64,000 bases of DNA from Cokeromyces recurvatus (GCF_025118155.1 NW_026251393.1:682001-746000), one strand, 5' to 3'. Positions 28,672 to 38,850 are shown, counted from the stretch's first letter. The notes: generated by a model from the sequence alone, not told the origin. Numbers and translations are program-made.

Positions 28672-29541
28672 TTCCTCTTTTTTTTATTTTATTTTTTTTT
28701 TCGTTATTATTTGTTGTAAACTTTCTACAAACAGAGAGCTAGTATATATTTAACGTTATTGGATACAAAAAAAAAATGGATTAAATAACAAAACATTATG
28801 TAGCACTAATTTTTAAGTAAACTTTAAAATAAGATAGAGACTTATTGTTATTATAAATAAAAAAGAAATAACACTAATATATAGTTAAATTTAAACACTA
28901 TCAATATAAAAATATGCTATGGTCTCTCTTTCAAAGGTTTTTTACGCTAAAAAAAAAGATTTTAACGTCATATATTAATAAAAAATATTTGAACTAGGTA
29001 GTATAGTTTCAATTCATAATTACAGAATTATTATATATGAAAAAAAACACACATATAAATTATAACGAATAAAGTATACAATACAGCCTTATTATGTCGA
29101 ACATTTAAAATAATGATTCCATATACACATGTGCAGATGTATTATGACGACCTATTTTCTTATCCTATTTTATAGTTCGTGAAATTTATACTTGCCAGTA
29201 AAATAGAACCATATGATTGAATATTTTGTATGTGTGTGGGATCAACAAGCAATTTTAGGAAATGATTTTATTACGCAACCTTAAAATGAATTATAAAAGG
29301 CAATTATAGATTTGCTACAGAAAGATTTGAAAAAAATTAATTGCATGTGAAATATTCTTTTTCCCTTATTCTTTTTTTGTAAAAGGTATGTAACACCTAC
29401 TTCTCCTTATTAGTATCCATCAAGATGACAAATTTATAATTTTGCTTATAAAAATACGAACAAATATTTGTTGTGCTTTTATACGTCTTTTTTTTTTTTA
29501 AAAAAAAAAATAATAATAATAATTTTTTTTATTAAATTATA
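28672..29541. other. tRNA terminator and SCP2 upstream region
   Basis: It begins with T-rich runs (28677-28700) fitting a Pol III terminator for the tRNA. The rest is AT-rich with no ORF. A TATA-like CTTATAAAAATA lies at about 29443-29455, some 90 bp before the next start codon, followed by a pyrimidine-rich leader. Confidence 0.45.
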
Positions 29542-29931
29542 ATGTCTGACCTTATTGTTCCTGGATTCAAGAGTTCTGAGCTCATCAATGATTTAAACAA
29601 AGCTTTCGATCAATTCAGTACTGAAGATAGAGCTAAGTTAATCAAGCAAGTTAATGGTGTCTTCCAATTTGTTATTAAGAATGACCAAGGAAAGGAAGAG
29701 GTTTTTACTGTCGACTGCAAGAAGGAAGGAAAGGTAGTCCATGGTAAGGGTGACATTAAGGCTGATGCTATTTTATCTTTGAAGGATGGTGATTTTGTTG
29801 ATTTGGCTACTGGCAAATTAAATGGTCAAAAAGCATACATGAGTGGTAAGCTCAAAATTAAGGGCCAAATTATGCTTGCTATGAAGCTCGATAATGTTTT
29901 CAAAGCTGTTAATCCTACTGCTAAGCTTTAA
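29542..29931 (+). CDS. Sterol carrier protein 2 (SCP2) domain protein, peroxisomal tail
   Basis: Single exon, 129 residues, essentially one whole SCP2 domain. Visible features: FKSSELINDLNKAFDQFS at the start, GVFQFVIKNDQGKEEVFTVD (beta strands of the lipid-binding fold), a DADAILSLKDGDFVDLATGK-like loop (here KADAILSLKDGDFVDLATG) and the C-terminal LKIKGQIMLAMKLDNVFKAV. The last three residues are AKL, a variant of the SKL peroxisomal targeting signal type 1, so import by Pex5 is expected. The family binds sterols and acyl-CoAs and supports beta-oxidation or lipid transfer. Length equals that of stand-alone fungal SCP2 proteins. No intron, unlike almost all neighbours. Confidence 0.93.
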   Translation: MSDLIVPGFKSSELINDLNKAFDQFSTEDRAKLIKQVNGVFQFVIKNDQGKEEVFTVDCKKEGKVVHGKGDIKADAILSLKDGDFVDLATGKLNGQKAYMSGKLKIKGQIMLAMKLDNVFKAVNPTAKL

Positions 29932-29941
29932 ATTGTACTAT

Positions 29942-29977
<36 letters not shown>

Positions 29978-31120
29978 CACACATTACATGTAAAGAAACT
30001 GATTTTTCTTCTCTATTCATTTTCTCCTTTGTTTACTATTAATCACTTACATAATAAAGATAAATAACTATCGTATTCATTATAATAAAATGAAGAAGAT
30101 TGAATAATAAAATTAATTGAATTAATTTACAAACATATAGTTAACTAATATGTCCACATTCATGTTATAATAATAGTAGTTAAGCGATGACTTAAACCTA
30201 GGAAAAGATATATTGAGAGTAAATAAAATATCATACTTATCTTTTATACTTTTGCGCCTATTTCATCAGATATAATTAATTGATAGAAATGACTCAGACT
30301 TTTATTGCTAAAACAGAAAAATGATTCAAAAAGAAAAAAAAAAAGGTATACCTTATTCAAATTTATAAATTTTATAAGACTGGAAGCATATTTTCTTCTG
30401 TATAAATTTATGATGTTAGATTTAAACGCATTAACGTCTGTATAGATAATTGTAACACTATTGATATTTTAAGACGTGATATTTCGTAAAATATAAAGCA
30501 ACTTAATTATACTTGGAACGTGAAGTTCAAGATAAATTCATATATAAATTTACTAGTGCTTTCAAAGCTTATAAAATTATAATGAATTCCTAGATACTGC
30601 TTTCATTATGTTAAGCAACATTTATAACTTTATAGTTTCTCCTCCTTTCCACTAGCGTAAATTATACAATTACTAAATGCTTTAGATATATTACATTTCG
30701 AGGTATAAATATTAATTTTTATATTTGCAGAGTATTGAATCAAGATTTGTCAAAGAACATAATCAACAATATGAAACAAATTTGGATCTAAGAAAAAAAA
30801 TTACAGTAATAAATAAAAGAAAACAAATAAAACAATAGCTTTATTTGTGCCAGCTATAAAAAACTCTATACAAATTAAACATAAAAGGATAAGCATATTT
30901 CTTCATATAATATGTATATAAATAATACAATACATATACAAAATTATACTTTAACGTTTTTGTATTTTAATTTTATACTTGTTGCTTGCTTTCTTACTTT
31001 TGTTTGTGGATATCACATGCAAACAATTGTAAAAAAAAAGAGTTACAGGATTTATTTATTTTTTCCTCATTTTTAATCCTTTTCCTCTCTCTATTTTTTT
31101 ATAGTCTTATTTCTTCATAA
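29932..31120. other. Intergenic region with TA microsatellite
   Basis: Starts with a (TA)n microsatellite at about 29946-29975 directly after the SCP2 stop. The remaining 1.1 kb is AT-rich with no coding signal. A CT-rich leader precedes the acyl-CoA-binding pseudogene. Confidence 0.5.
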
Positions 31121-31516
31121 ATGATATCAACATCAGCATCATTGTATGTGTCCCAGATAAGATTTTGTCGAGCTTTAGCTGTAGTTCGCTCTTTACCAAC
31201 AGAATCTGATAGAGAATTTCAACCGTCAGTAGCTGACAAGTTACAATTTTACAGTCTTTACAAACAAGCTCTTGTAGGTGATTGTATGTTACTTAAACCA
31301 TCATCAAAAAATATTGTACATTATATAAAATGGTAATATTCATAATGGTAATATTCATAATGGTAATATTTATAATGATAATATAATTATAAAGAAGAAA
31401 TACGACTAAATATATTTCTTATATATAATAGGAAAGCCTGGAAAAAGCTTAGATGAATAAGTCCAATTGATGCCCAAATGATGTATATCGAAGCACTTAA
31501 AGATCTTTTACAAAAG
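31121..31516 (+). pseudogene. Acyl-CoA-binding protein (ACBP) pseudogene, premature stop
   Basis: Exon 1 (31121-31332) encodes RALAVVRSLPTESD, FQPSVADKLQFYSLYKQA, VGDCMLLKPSSKNIVHYI, and the second exon (31432-31516) continues WKAWKKLR, then a TGA at 31454-31456, then ISPIDAQMMYIEALKDLL in the same frame. This is a full ACBP fold (four-helix acyl-CoA binder; the YSLYKQA and KWKAW blocks hold ligand contacts) interrupted where the family has Gly-Met (KLRGMSP). A one-base change (GGA to TGA) explains the stop, and a neighbouring ATG to ATA is also seen. A truncated protein would lack helix 4. Alternatives are a sequencing error or readthrough. The intron holds a 15-bp tandem repeat. Confidence 0.75.
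31333..31377 (+). repeat. 15-bp tandem repeat in the ACBP intron
   Basis: Three head-to-tail copies of GTAATATTCATAATG (third copy with one change, TTTATAATG), beginning exactly at the intron donor GTAATA. Each unit therefore supplies another donor-like GTAATA. Confidence 0.85.
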
Positions 31517-32304
31517 GTAAATAATAAAACAAAAAGTAAATATAAAAGACTATTAGCATATAATACTATTTTTGATAAAGTTTATTATTCAATATCCTTT
31601 TTCTAAGCTTACAGAAAGCCTAGTGTTATGATTGTAGTCGTATTTACAACTAAGTTAATAGAAATAAACTATCAATTATTTAAATAATAAAGAGGTTATT
31701 CAAATAAAACTAGTGTATTGTACTTCACAGCATAATATTCATTCTACACTCAGTTTTGATAATAGTATTCGAGCATTAAAAATAATGATATACATTGCAT
31801 TATGTAATAATAAGAATTCAATAGGTTTATGACTGTTATATTCAATTACATAATTATTTATAAGTCATACATATTATATATAGATAGCTATAAAGATGAA
31901 TACTGTTATGTAGTAATATCTTGTAGGATAATAATAATAGTAGCATATAAATAATTGGTATTGTTATAGCTAACATATTCATTGTGAATTAATATTGACG
32001 CGTCGCTTACCCCAGAAATAATAATTTAATATTTTTAGTAACAGCGACAGCTCAGGCAGAAAAGAATAAAAATAGATTTTATTGTAGAAAATATTTATGA
32101 CTAATGCTTTATTATAGCTTATCCAAATAGTAGTTCTATTAATATCACTTACCTTGCAAAAACATATAAATAGCCCTTTACATTTTCACATAATTTTTCC
32201 TTGTACAAATTTTGTATTATTCTTCTAAATAAAAACTATACGAAGTTTTCACAGACTTGTCTTTTGTCTTTTTCTCTTTCTTTAACTTTTTGCTTATCAA
32301 AACA
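31517..32304. other. Intergenic region
   Basis: AT-rich, no ORF. It includes the continuation of the ACBP locus and the sequence leading into the inverted-repeat family gene. AAGTTTTCACAGACTTGTCT near 32241-32262 recurs in a similar form near 34686 (AAGTTTTCACAGATTTATTC). Confidence 0.4.
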
Positions 32305-32522
32305 ACCTTGTCCACCTTGACCATTTTTCCTATTAGCCAACAAAAAGACTATATTTATTTGACTTTGTCTTTCTATCTCAAACTTTTTTTAAATATGGCA
32401 ATAACTAAAGAACAGGCGATATGCTTGTTATTCTGTGAAGAAATAAATGAAGATAACATATCTGGACTTACAAAACGAATCAACTTAATGAAGGACATTG
32501 ACATCTGCTATGAAAAGGATCC
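32305..32522 (+). repeat. Left arm of a 218-bp inverted repeat
   Basis: Comparing base by base, 32305-32522 is identical to the reverse complement of 33987-34204. The arm spans a promoter-like leader (TTCCTATTAGCCAACAAAAA) and the first about 43 codons of an ORF starting at 32395. Identity stops sharply at GGATCC. Confidence 0.93.
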
Positions 32523-32703
32523 ACAACAACCTAGATTAATCCCGTTGATACTTTTACACACTCATCCATCTAGATTTCGAAAATACACAATCAGTTCGAA
32601 AGATTACACCGATAAAACTATTAACGGTGATCATCAGCAATGGTTTAATTTAATCATATATTATATTTTTGGCACATGTTTTATTCTTTTATTATACAAT
32701 TAA
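32395..32703 (+). CDS. Repeat-family protein, plus-strand truncated copy (unknown function)
   Basis: Starts MAITKEQAICLLFCEEINED at the ATG 32395-32397. Its first 43 codons are identical to the minus-strand copy at 34114. After DP-QQP the two copies diverge but keep weak similarity (DPQQPRLIPL against DPHQPILLPI). It then ends after a hydrophobic run (LIIYYIFGTCFILLLYN). The minus copy continues into much longer coding sequence, so this one is probably a truncated or recombined copy. I do not recognise a domain in this portion. Some splice continuation cannot be excluded. Confidence 0.4.
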   Translation: MAITKEQAICLLFCEEINEDNISGLTKRINLMKDIDICYEKDPQQPRLIPLILLHTHPSRFRKYTISSKDYTDKTINGDHQQWFNLIIYYIFGTCFILLLYN

Positions 32704-32749
32704 AAAATAAATAAACTTCATAATGCTTCGCTAATTGATTTTAATATGT

Positions 32750-34114
32750 TTACTTGGAGCGTTGAAAAAGTCCTTTTCTACAATCAAATTCATTTATGTC
32801 TTGTGTGCCATCTAACATATGATCTCGATCATAAACATTTATGGGTTTCCCAAAAGGACTACGATCAATTACATTTTTTTTTATACTTTCATTTTGACTA
32901 CAAAAAAAAAAAAATATTTTTAACATAAAGCAATATTTATCTTTCACGTATATTACTATACTTTAAAAGACTTCTGAGATCAGTACAATTGGTAGTAATA
33001 CCCACAAAGTCTACTCCGACTAAGCAGTTTTTTTTTTTTTTTTTTTTTTTTTTGCAATACTAAAATAAGAGATAGGATCTAAAGAATGATTTTTGCAGTT
33101 TAAATATATATAAAAGCTAATTCTTCTTTGACTATTAATGCATTAACTTGGGTAGTACCTTCAGCTTTATTTAGCTACCTCAATATAGTACTGTCATAAT
33201 TCACATCTCTTGATGAAAAAGGCTCGCCTGCGTGTGACATTGATGAAACATAAATTTTATCAACTAACAATCTTTCAAGCATTTTATCTATCATAGATTG
33301 AAGTAATCTGATTCTTGTGTCCTTATCTTCATTTCCATACGACTTTCTTACATAACCAACTACTTCATATCCATTTGACTTGAGGTTATTAACGTATTGT
33401 TGGAATTTAGGTATGTCTTCCCTGATTCCGTTTGCAATATCATCTAAAATAACTTTGAGTGATTAGAATTCTAGAATAATCCTAGAAGTTCTGACTTACT
33501 TATAAATTTATTTTTAACCACATATAGCCTGCAATATCGGATTCTCTCCATATCATTGTTTTTTAGTGACTTTCTTGAGGACTCTACTTGCATGAATGGG
33601 AATTTACTCTTTGACCACCATGACGTGAATGAGTTGATCGTTTTACTGTCAAATTTATCTGTATATTTTCACAATAGAGAGAGAATATCTTTCATTGCAA
33701 CATCTCTCTGCTCATATGTTTCTTCATTATAAGGATCAAAGGGTAGATACAGTTCGTTTAAAAGTCGAATGATTTGAGTGTCAGAGGCTATTTATTTTTA
33801 AAGAGAAGTTTAGATAGCTTTTCTCTCAAATACATTTGCTTAAAACAATTTTTTTAATTATACTTACTAAGCTTTATATTTTCATTTATTGATTTTTCCC
33901 CCAACTTTAAAGCATTACTTGAATATCTATGATAAGTAAACTGATTTGCGTTTATCCTAATGATTGGCAAAAGAATCGGCTGATGCGGATCCTTTTCATA
34001 GCAGATGTCAATGTCCTTCATTAAGTTGATTCGTTTTGTAAGTCCAGATATGTTATCTTCATTTATTTCTTCACAGAATAACAAGCATATCGCCTGTTCT
34101 TTAGTTATTGCCAT
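32750..34114 (-). pseudogene. Broken multi-exon repeat-family gene with a serine-recombinase-like segment
   Basis: Start at 34114 (MAITKEQAICLLFCEE). Exon 1 ends near 33868 (NENIKLS) at a GTAAGT donor. Exon 2 (about 33480-33789) reads DTQIIRLLNELYLPFDPYNE, INSFTSWWSKSKFPFMQVES and ERIRYCRLYVVKNKFI, but has an in-frame TGA (LL*KYTDKF). A second short intron leads to ILDDIANGIREDIPKFQQYV and then VGYVRKSYGNEDKDTRIRLL, DKIYVSSMSHAGEPFSSRD, broken by a TAG (ILR*LNKAEG). Further pieces lie downstream (LVGVDFVGITTNCTDLRSLL near 32940-33025; DRSPFGKPINVYDRDH near 32850). GYVRKS followed by a Leu-Gln helix recalls the Y-x-R-x-S start of serine recombinase/resolvase catalytic domains. This is a proposal, not a confirmed homology. 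It is most likely a dead copy of a multicopy Mucoromycota family. Confidence 0.5.
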
Positions 34115-34204
34115 ATTTAAAAAAAGTTTGAGATAGAAAGACAAAGTCAAATAAATATAGTCTTTTTGTTGGCTAATAGGAAAAATGGTCAAGGTGGACA
34201 AGGT
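33987..34204 (-). repeat. Right arm of the 218-bp inverted repeat
   Basis: Exact inverted partner of 32305-32522, separated by 1464 bp. Just outside it (34205-34262) is a second, diverged copy of the leader (TTCCTATTAGCCAATCAAAA), so the minus copy has a partly duplicated promoter region. Confidence 0.93.
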
Positions 34205-34734
34205 CCAACAAATAGAGTTTTTTGATTGGCTAATAGGAAAAAAGGTAGTGAACAAGGTGGTCAAGGACGCAGAGAAAGACACAGATTGTCATTTGATTGG
34301 TAATTGTTGTATATATAATGATGTATTACATAATAACTTAGAATAAACAGATCAGAATCATGAATAAACGAGATTTCATTATTCGATTTCAAGAAAAATA
34401 ACCGGCTAGATCAAACACCAATAATTTAATATTTATTAGATTAATTCTCAGTCAGGGCAAAGACTAGAGCTCAAACACAATAACTTTAATTATTCTATGT
34501 GAAAATGTTCTTCTTTCAAGATATCTTCATTCTGTTCCTGTCGCGAAGTAACCCGTTCTCCACAAGATATAAATATGGATCCATTTTGCACTCATCTTGG
34601 AGAAATCAAGTTTTTTTTTTTTATTTTTTTTTTTATTTTTTTTTTTATTTTTAATTTTTTATTGATAATAAAAGTTTTATACAAAGTTTTCACAGATTTA
34701 TTCTGTCTTATTCTTTTGTTATCTTTATCTTATC
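34205..34734. other. Spacer between accessory elements
   Basis: Contains the second leader copy (to about 34262), no ORF, and a T-rich array of T10-12 runs separated by single A (34613-34665). It ends with AAGTTTTCACAGATTTATTC, echoing the sequence near 32241. Confidence 0.4.
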
Positions 34735-35860
34735 AACAGTTATAGCCCCGACTTACAATTACAGGGTTAATCATAACAGGAACATGAATTGGAGAATTGT
34801 CCATGACAATAAAAAATCCTTTCATTTCTGGGAACTCATACATAATATCGTTAAGAAACAAGAGATAATGATCGCCAGTAGTGCCACTGGGAATAGTTAA
34901 TTTATCTTCAAGAACCTTTTTAATTTTGGCCCCTATAACCTTCCTTCACTTAACATTTCCAGATTCTCGCCTCGCATACTCACATTGACGACACCATTAC
35001 CTGATATTGCACCAAGAACAGTATGTGAGGTAGCCTTGGTGGAAGGAGTTGTGGTAGTTGCTTTTGTACCGCGCTGTGACCAACCACGACTACGTCACAT
35101 ATTAATATCAAACCCGGACTCATCAACAAATATACAATTGTCGAGATAATTGACGCCATTGCCGATCAATTTCTCAACTCATTCAGCACGAGCTTTAAGA
35201 TTTTTATCATCGTTTCTGGCAAGAGGGTGTCGGTTAATAAGTTTGATGCTGAGATTACATTCTTCCTTCATGAACTCGGCTACTCTTGTTTTTTTTATTT
35301 GTAAGCCAGCAAAGTTGGCTGTCAAGCTTTCAACTGCGTCCTGGATTGTTGCAGTTGAGTCATCATCAAAAAAACTGGTTAGATAGACCTTATGAGCTTT
35401 GTTCAGTTGACTGACTGGTCTGTTGGGATTCAGGTTCATCTTTTTGATAGGAATCTTCCTTTCCGGATCATCTTCGTAAGCCTTTTTCCATTTGCGCGCT
35501 GTATTATAATTTCCATTTGCGGCTATGGCTGCATCTTTTGGTTTCATGAGTTTTTCTTTCAAAAAATAAAAGTCTTCCATTGTATAAACGTTATACTCAA
35601 GAGGTCTTTCTTTCTTTGGACTAGCCTCTTTCATGACTGTATCGTCTGAACTGATTGTTTCAAATTGGAGATCCTTATTCTTAATGTATTTTCGTAGATC
35701 TGTTAATCTTTTCAAACGAAATGACTTCTCTTCAACATATGCTTTTGCTTGCTCGCCCTGTTCATCAATGAGATTACCAGCACCATCTTCATAAAAAATA
35801 TTCATGCTCATTTGAAAAATAATCTCGAAATAATGGTATAAAAAAAAAAGTAACAAAATA
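34735..35860 (-). pseudogene. Tc1/mariner-type transposase pseudogene, 3'-truncated
   Basis: The N-terminal part is open (35179-35856): NYNTARKWKKAYEDDPERKI, STATIQDAVESLTANFAGLQ and IKKTRVAEFMKEECNLS, the helix-turn-helix and linker of Mucoromycota Tc1-like transposases. In the same frame a TGA replaces an expected Trp (KARAE*VEKL), then NCIFVDESGFDINM carries the first catalytic Asp, and another TGA replaces an expected Arg (M*RSRGWSQRG). HTVLGAISGNGVVNVSMR follows, then a frameshift, then GDHYLLFLND and FFIVMDNSPIH with the second catalytic Asp. The sequence stops matching after SRGYNC, before the block that would hold the third acidic residue (usually near a SP-x-LNP-x-E motif). So the element is dead and cut off at its 3' side near 34735. 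Confidence 0.82.
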
Positions 35861-36422
35861 TACCTTAGATAAAATGATCAAATAAATCTCAAAAAAAGTG
35901 AATTTAAATAAAATGACCAAACGAATTTCAAAAAAGTGGGCAAATTTATTCAAAAATCTGTCCAATTGGTGGCGGACGCACTATAAGTCATTATAATCAC
36001 CATTCGCAAAGGCGTTTATTTTGGCTTGTAAAGTCAGTTACGAAACATACTCTATTTAACTTTATAATATTTATATTGTTATTGTTAGCTTTATGGAGAA
36101 GGAAATCTCCAATTGCCTATGCTATAATTTGTTATTCAATACCTCGACATAGAAGCTTTGTACACTATTTTTTTAGTCGTATAAAATTTCGGAAGAGTGA
36201 TAGCTTTTAATCATGCTTCTTAAACATTAAAAATATATTACTCTATTTTGCAATTATATTTGACTGACAAACAGTACACGGAGTTTGTGCACTTTTTGTG
36301 ACCTTCTTCCAATTTTTTCATGGTCACACATTTCTCCGTCTTTTTTTTTTTTTATTTTTTTATAGTTTATGTAATTTATTTATTTGTTTATTGCTTTTTC
36401 TTTAGTTCATTTTCTTTATATA
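35861..36422. other. Tc1 subterminal region and SOSS-B upstream region
   Basis: Two direct repeats, about 29-30 bp each at a 39-bp period, lie at 35871-35900 and 35910-35938 (AAAATGA-C-AAA...CTCAAAAAAGTG type). Their position fits subterminal repeats of the adjacent Tc1 element, whose outer end may lie near GGTGGCGGACGCACTATAAG at 35970. The rest is the T-rich leader of the SOSS-B gene. Confidence 0.45.
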
Positions 36423-37301
36423 ATGGCATTAATAGAGCAGAATACTTCAATATCTAACCTTATTTTAGTCAAAGATATGAGTCCAAAGGCAAGAAATTTT
36501 GAATGTGAAGTTATAGTACTTCAGAAAGGCAAGTTTTTTAATTAACTTTGAATATCAAAATTTGTATTTATTTTATTTATTTATACAGAGGGAGAATCAA
36601 CAAGGACACGTGATGGTGATTTTTTATCTAAATTTTGGGTAGCCGATAAAACAGGTTCAATTATCTTAAATGCTTGGGGACAAAATGGCTTAGATATTCA
36701 ATTTGGAGACATATTACATCTAACAGGCGTGTAAAGTATATACACATATACATATGTATTATTATTGTTTCAAGTCAATATACATATTAACATACTATCA
36801 ACCTTTTTTTATTTTATTTGAAGAGATGGCAAACTGAGAAGAGGCCAGTTATCTATAACAACTCGCAGAGATTGTAAAGTAACACGAATTGGACAGGACA
36901 CATTTCCTTTTTCAGAAAGGCCAAATATGTCTGAAATCGATTACTCTTCATTAGAAATGCATCATTTAAGCGGCAATAATAATAATAATAATAATAGTAG
37001 TAGTAGTAGTAGTAGTAATAATAATAATAATAATAGTAATAGTAATCGATTGAGAAATCAACCGCAACAGCAAGCTCAGACGCAAACACAGTCAGCAGTA
37101 CGTATACCCAGCAATAATAATAACACCTTTAATAATACAAATTTCAATCGAAATAACCGCCCACAACACCAAAATTTAAGAGGAAATCAAAATAGCGGAT
37201 TTAATAATAGAGGAGGAGGAAGTGGAGGAGGACGAGGAGGAAGAGGAGGTAGTGGTGTTAATAGATATCATTATGATATAAATAGCAACCCTGCTTTTTA
37301 A
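36423..37301 (+). CDS. SOSS complex subunit B-like single-stranded DNA-binding protein
   Basis: Three exons (36423-36528, 36589-36730, 36824-37301) sum to 726 nt, 241 residues. Residues 1-110 form one OB fold of the hSSB1/NABP type: LVKDMSPKARNFECEVIVLQ, STRTRDGDFLSKFWVADKTG, SIILNAWGQNGLDIQFGDIL and a beta strand GKLRRGQLSITT. This matches the order in animal NABP1/2. The rest is low complexity: an Asn/Ser run from AAT/AGT repeats (36976-37045), Gln-rich, then an RGG-type tail (GGGSGGGRGGRGGSG). Family role: binds single-stranded DNA and joins INTS3 in DNA-damage repair and transcription end processing. The first intron uses GC..AG (donor AAAG/GCAAGT). BUB2 starts 176 bp downstream in the same direction. 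Confidence 0.85.
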
Positions 37302-37477
37302 AGAAAATAGAAATGTAAATAATTTATTGAAAACAATGAAATGAGGCTTCCTCCTTTTAAACGCATATATATCATCGCTGAGTTATGGCTTTTTTTGTTT
37401 TGTTTTTTTTTGTTCTTTAAATTAAATGACGGATTTCATTCTTCTTATTTCTTTATTTCCTTTCTTCTTTTAAGATT

Positions 37478-38755
37478 ATGTCTTTTAATAATAGAGATTA
37501 TGACTCAATTTGGTGCCTAGAAAATATTGAAAGCATATTAAGTCGTAAACATCGAGATCTTAATTCTGCCGAAAATAGTTTATTACTCTTAAGAAAAACA
37601 TTATTAACAAATCCATGTCCTCCGGAGGTATTCTATATGGAGATATATACACGTTTTATTCAGTTGTTTATATACATTTTATTTTGTTTGATAGTCGAGA
37701 GGAAAAGTATGGAAGTTGTTACTTCGTATCACCCAAATATCCGCATCCAAATATATTCAATTAGTTGAGCGTGGTCCCAGTTCACTTGATGAAAAAATTA
37801 GACATGATACTTTCCGTACAATGACAACTGATACCAACTTTCTTGAGCATGTATCAGAAGATATGCTAATAAGACTACTAAATGCCTTTGTTTGGGAAAA
37901 TGCTAGTATGAAAAAAAAAGAGGGCATATTTTGACGATATGTGTATGTGTGCATTTTTTCTAATGATTTTTTTTTATAGATTGCAGTAATTTATCTTCTT
38001 CTCTGACCTACGTTCAAGGTATGAATGTTATTGCCGCACCATTTTTAATGACTATGCCAGAAATGGAGGCCTATTTTAGCTTTTCAACCTTTGTTTCAAC
38101 TTGGTGTCCTTTGTACGTTCATCCAAACATGAAGGGAGTACATTGCGGTCTGCGAGTAAGTCGATAACAGTACTAAATGCTATTTTTTTTCAAACTAAAT
38201 TTGTATAAGCTTTTAGATCTTTGCTTACGTTCTTTGGATCCTACTTTATATGGCTATTTACGTGGAAAGAATTTATCTGCTAGCACTTACGCATTTGCAC
38301 GTAAGTTGTTAGCGTATATTATGAAGTAAATTTTAACGTTTTTTTTTTCTTTATTATTATTTTAAGCTGTTATGACATTTTCAGCATGCACACCACCTTT
38401 ATCTGAGCTTTTGCAGTTATGGGATTATATGTTTGCTTATGGGCTTCATTTAAATATACTTTTTATCATAGCTCAATTAGCTTTGATAAGGACAGAATTA
38501 TTAAAGAGCCCAAGTCCTGTTAATCTTCTTCGTGTCTTGCCCCCTCTTCGAGCCAAAGAAATCATCAACCTAACTGTGTCATTATGTAAAAATTTATCAT
38601 CTGGTTTATATGATAAATTAGTACGCCATGCTTATGATGAATCTGTGGCAAATGATTTAGGTCTTAGACATTGTTCTGCAAATTGGTCAGACGATCAAGA
38701 TGATACAGAGGATTTACCAGCTTATATGCGTGATGCTGTAAGCATGAGAAAATAA
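37478..38755 (+). CDS. BUB2: Bub2-like TBC-domain GTPase-activating protein
   Basis: Five exons (37478-37627, 37695-37905, 37980-38155, 38210-38300, 38367-38755) sum to 1017 nt, 338 residues. The whole protein is a TBC/Rab-GAP domain: GKVWKLLLRITQISASKY, IRHDTFRTMTTDTNFLEHVS (the catalytic-Arg block of most TBC proteins, here IRHDTFRTM), SLTYVQGMNVIAAPFLMTMP (catalytic-Gln block YxQG), CGLRLLDLCLRSLDP and LSELLQLWDYMFAYGLHLNI. Length and the near-absence of flanking sequence fit Bub2, which with Bfa1 inactivates the Tem1 GTPase at spindle poles to block mitotic exit or septation until the spindle is positioned. A Bub2/Cdc16 ortholog is the best call; other small TBC proteins are less similar. 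Confidence 0.88.
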
Positions 38756-38782
38756 AAAGTGACTCCTTTTTTTTATCTTTTA

Positions 38783-38784
<2 letters not shown>

Positions 38785-38824
<40 letters not shown>
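38785..38824. repeat. Poly-T tract between BUB2 and the BRCA1-like gene
   Basis: A T run of about 40 nt in a spacer of only 95 bp between two same-strand genes. It must include the BUB2 3' end and the next gene's leader. Confidence 0.85.
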
Positions 38825-38827
<3 letters not shown>

Positions 38828-38850
38828 CATTACACATACATTGAACTGAC

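Noticed and set aside
34613..34665. T-rich array with regularly spaced A as a possible regulatory element
   Set aside because: It is a simple-sequence array (T10-12 separated by single A); nothing beyond low complexity supports a function.
36853..37089. Minus-strand ORF with a long Tyr run
   Set aside because: Antisense reading of the AAT/AGT repeat that encodes Asn/Ser in the SOSS-B tail.
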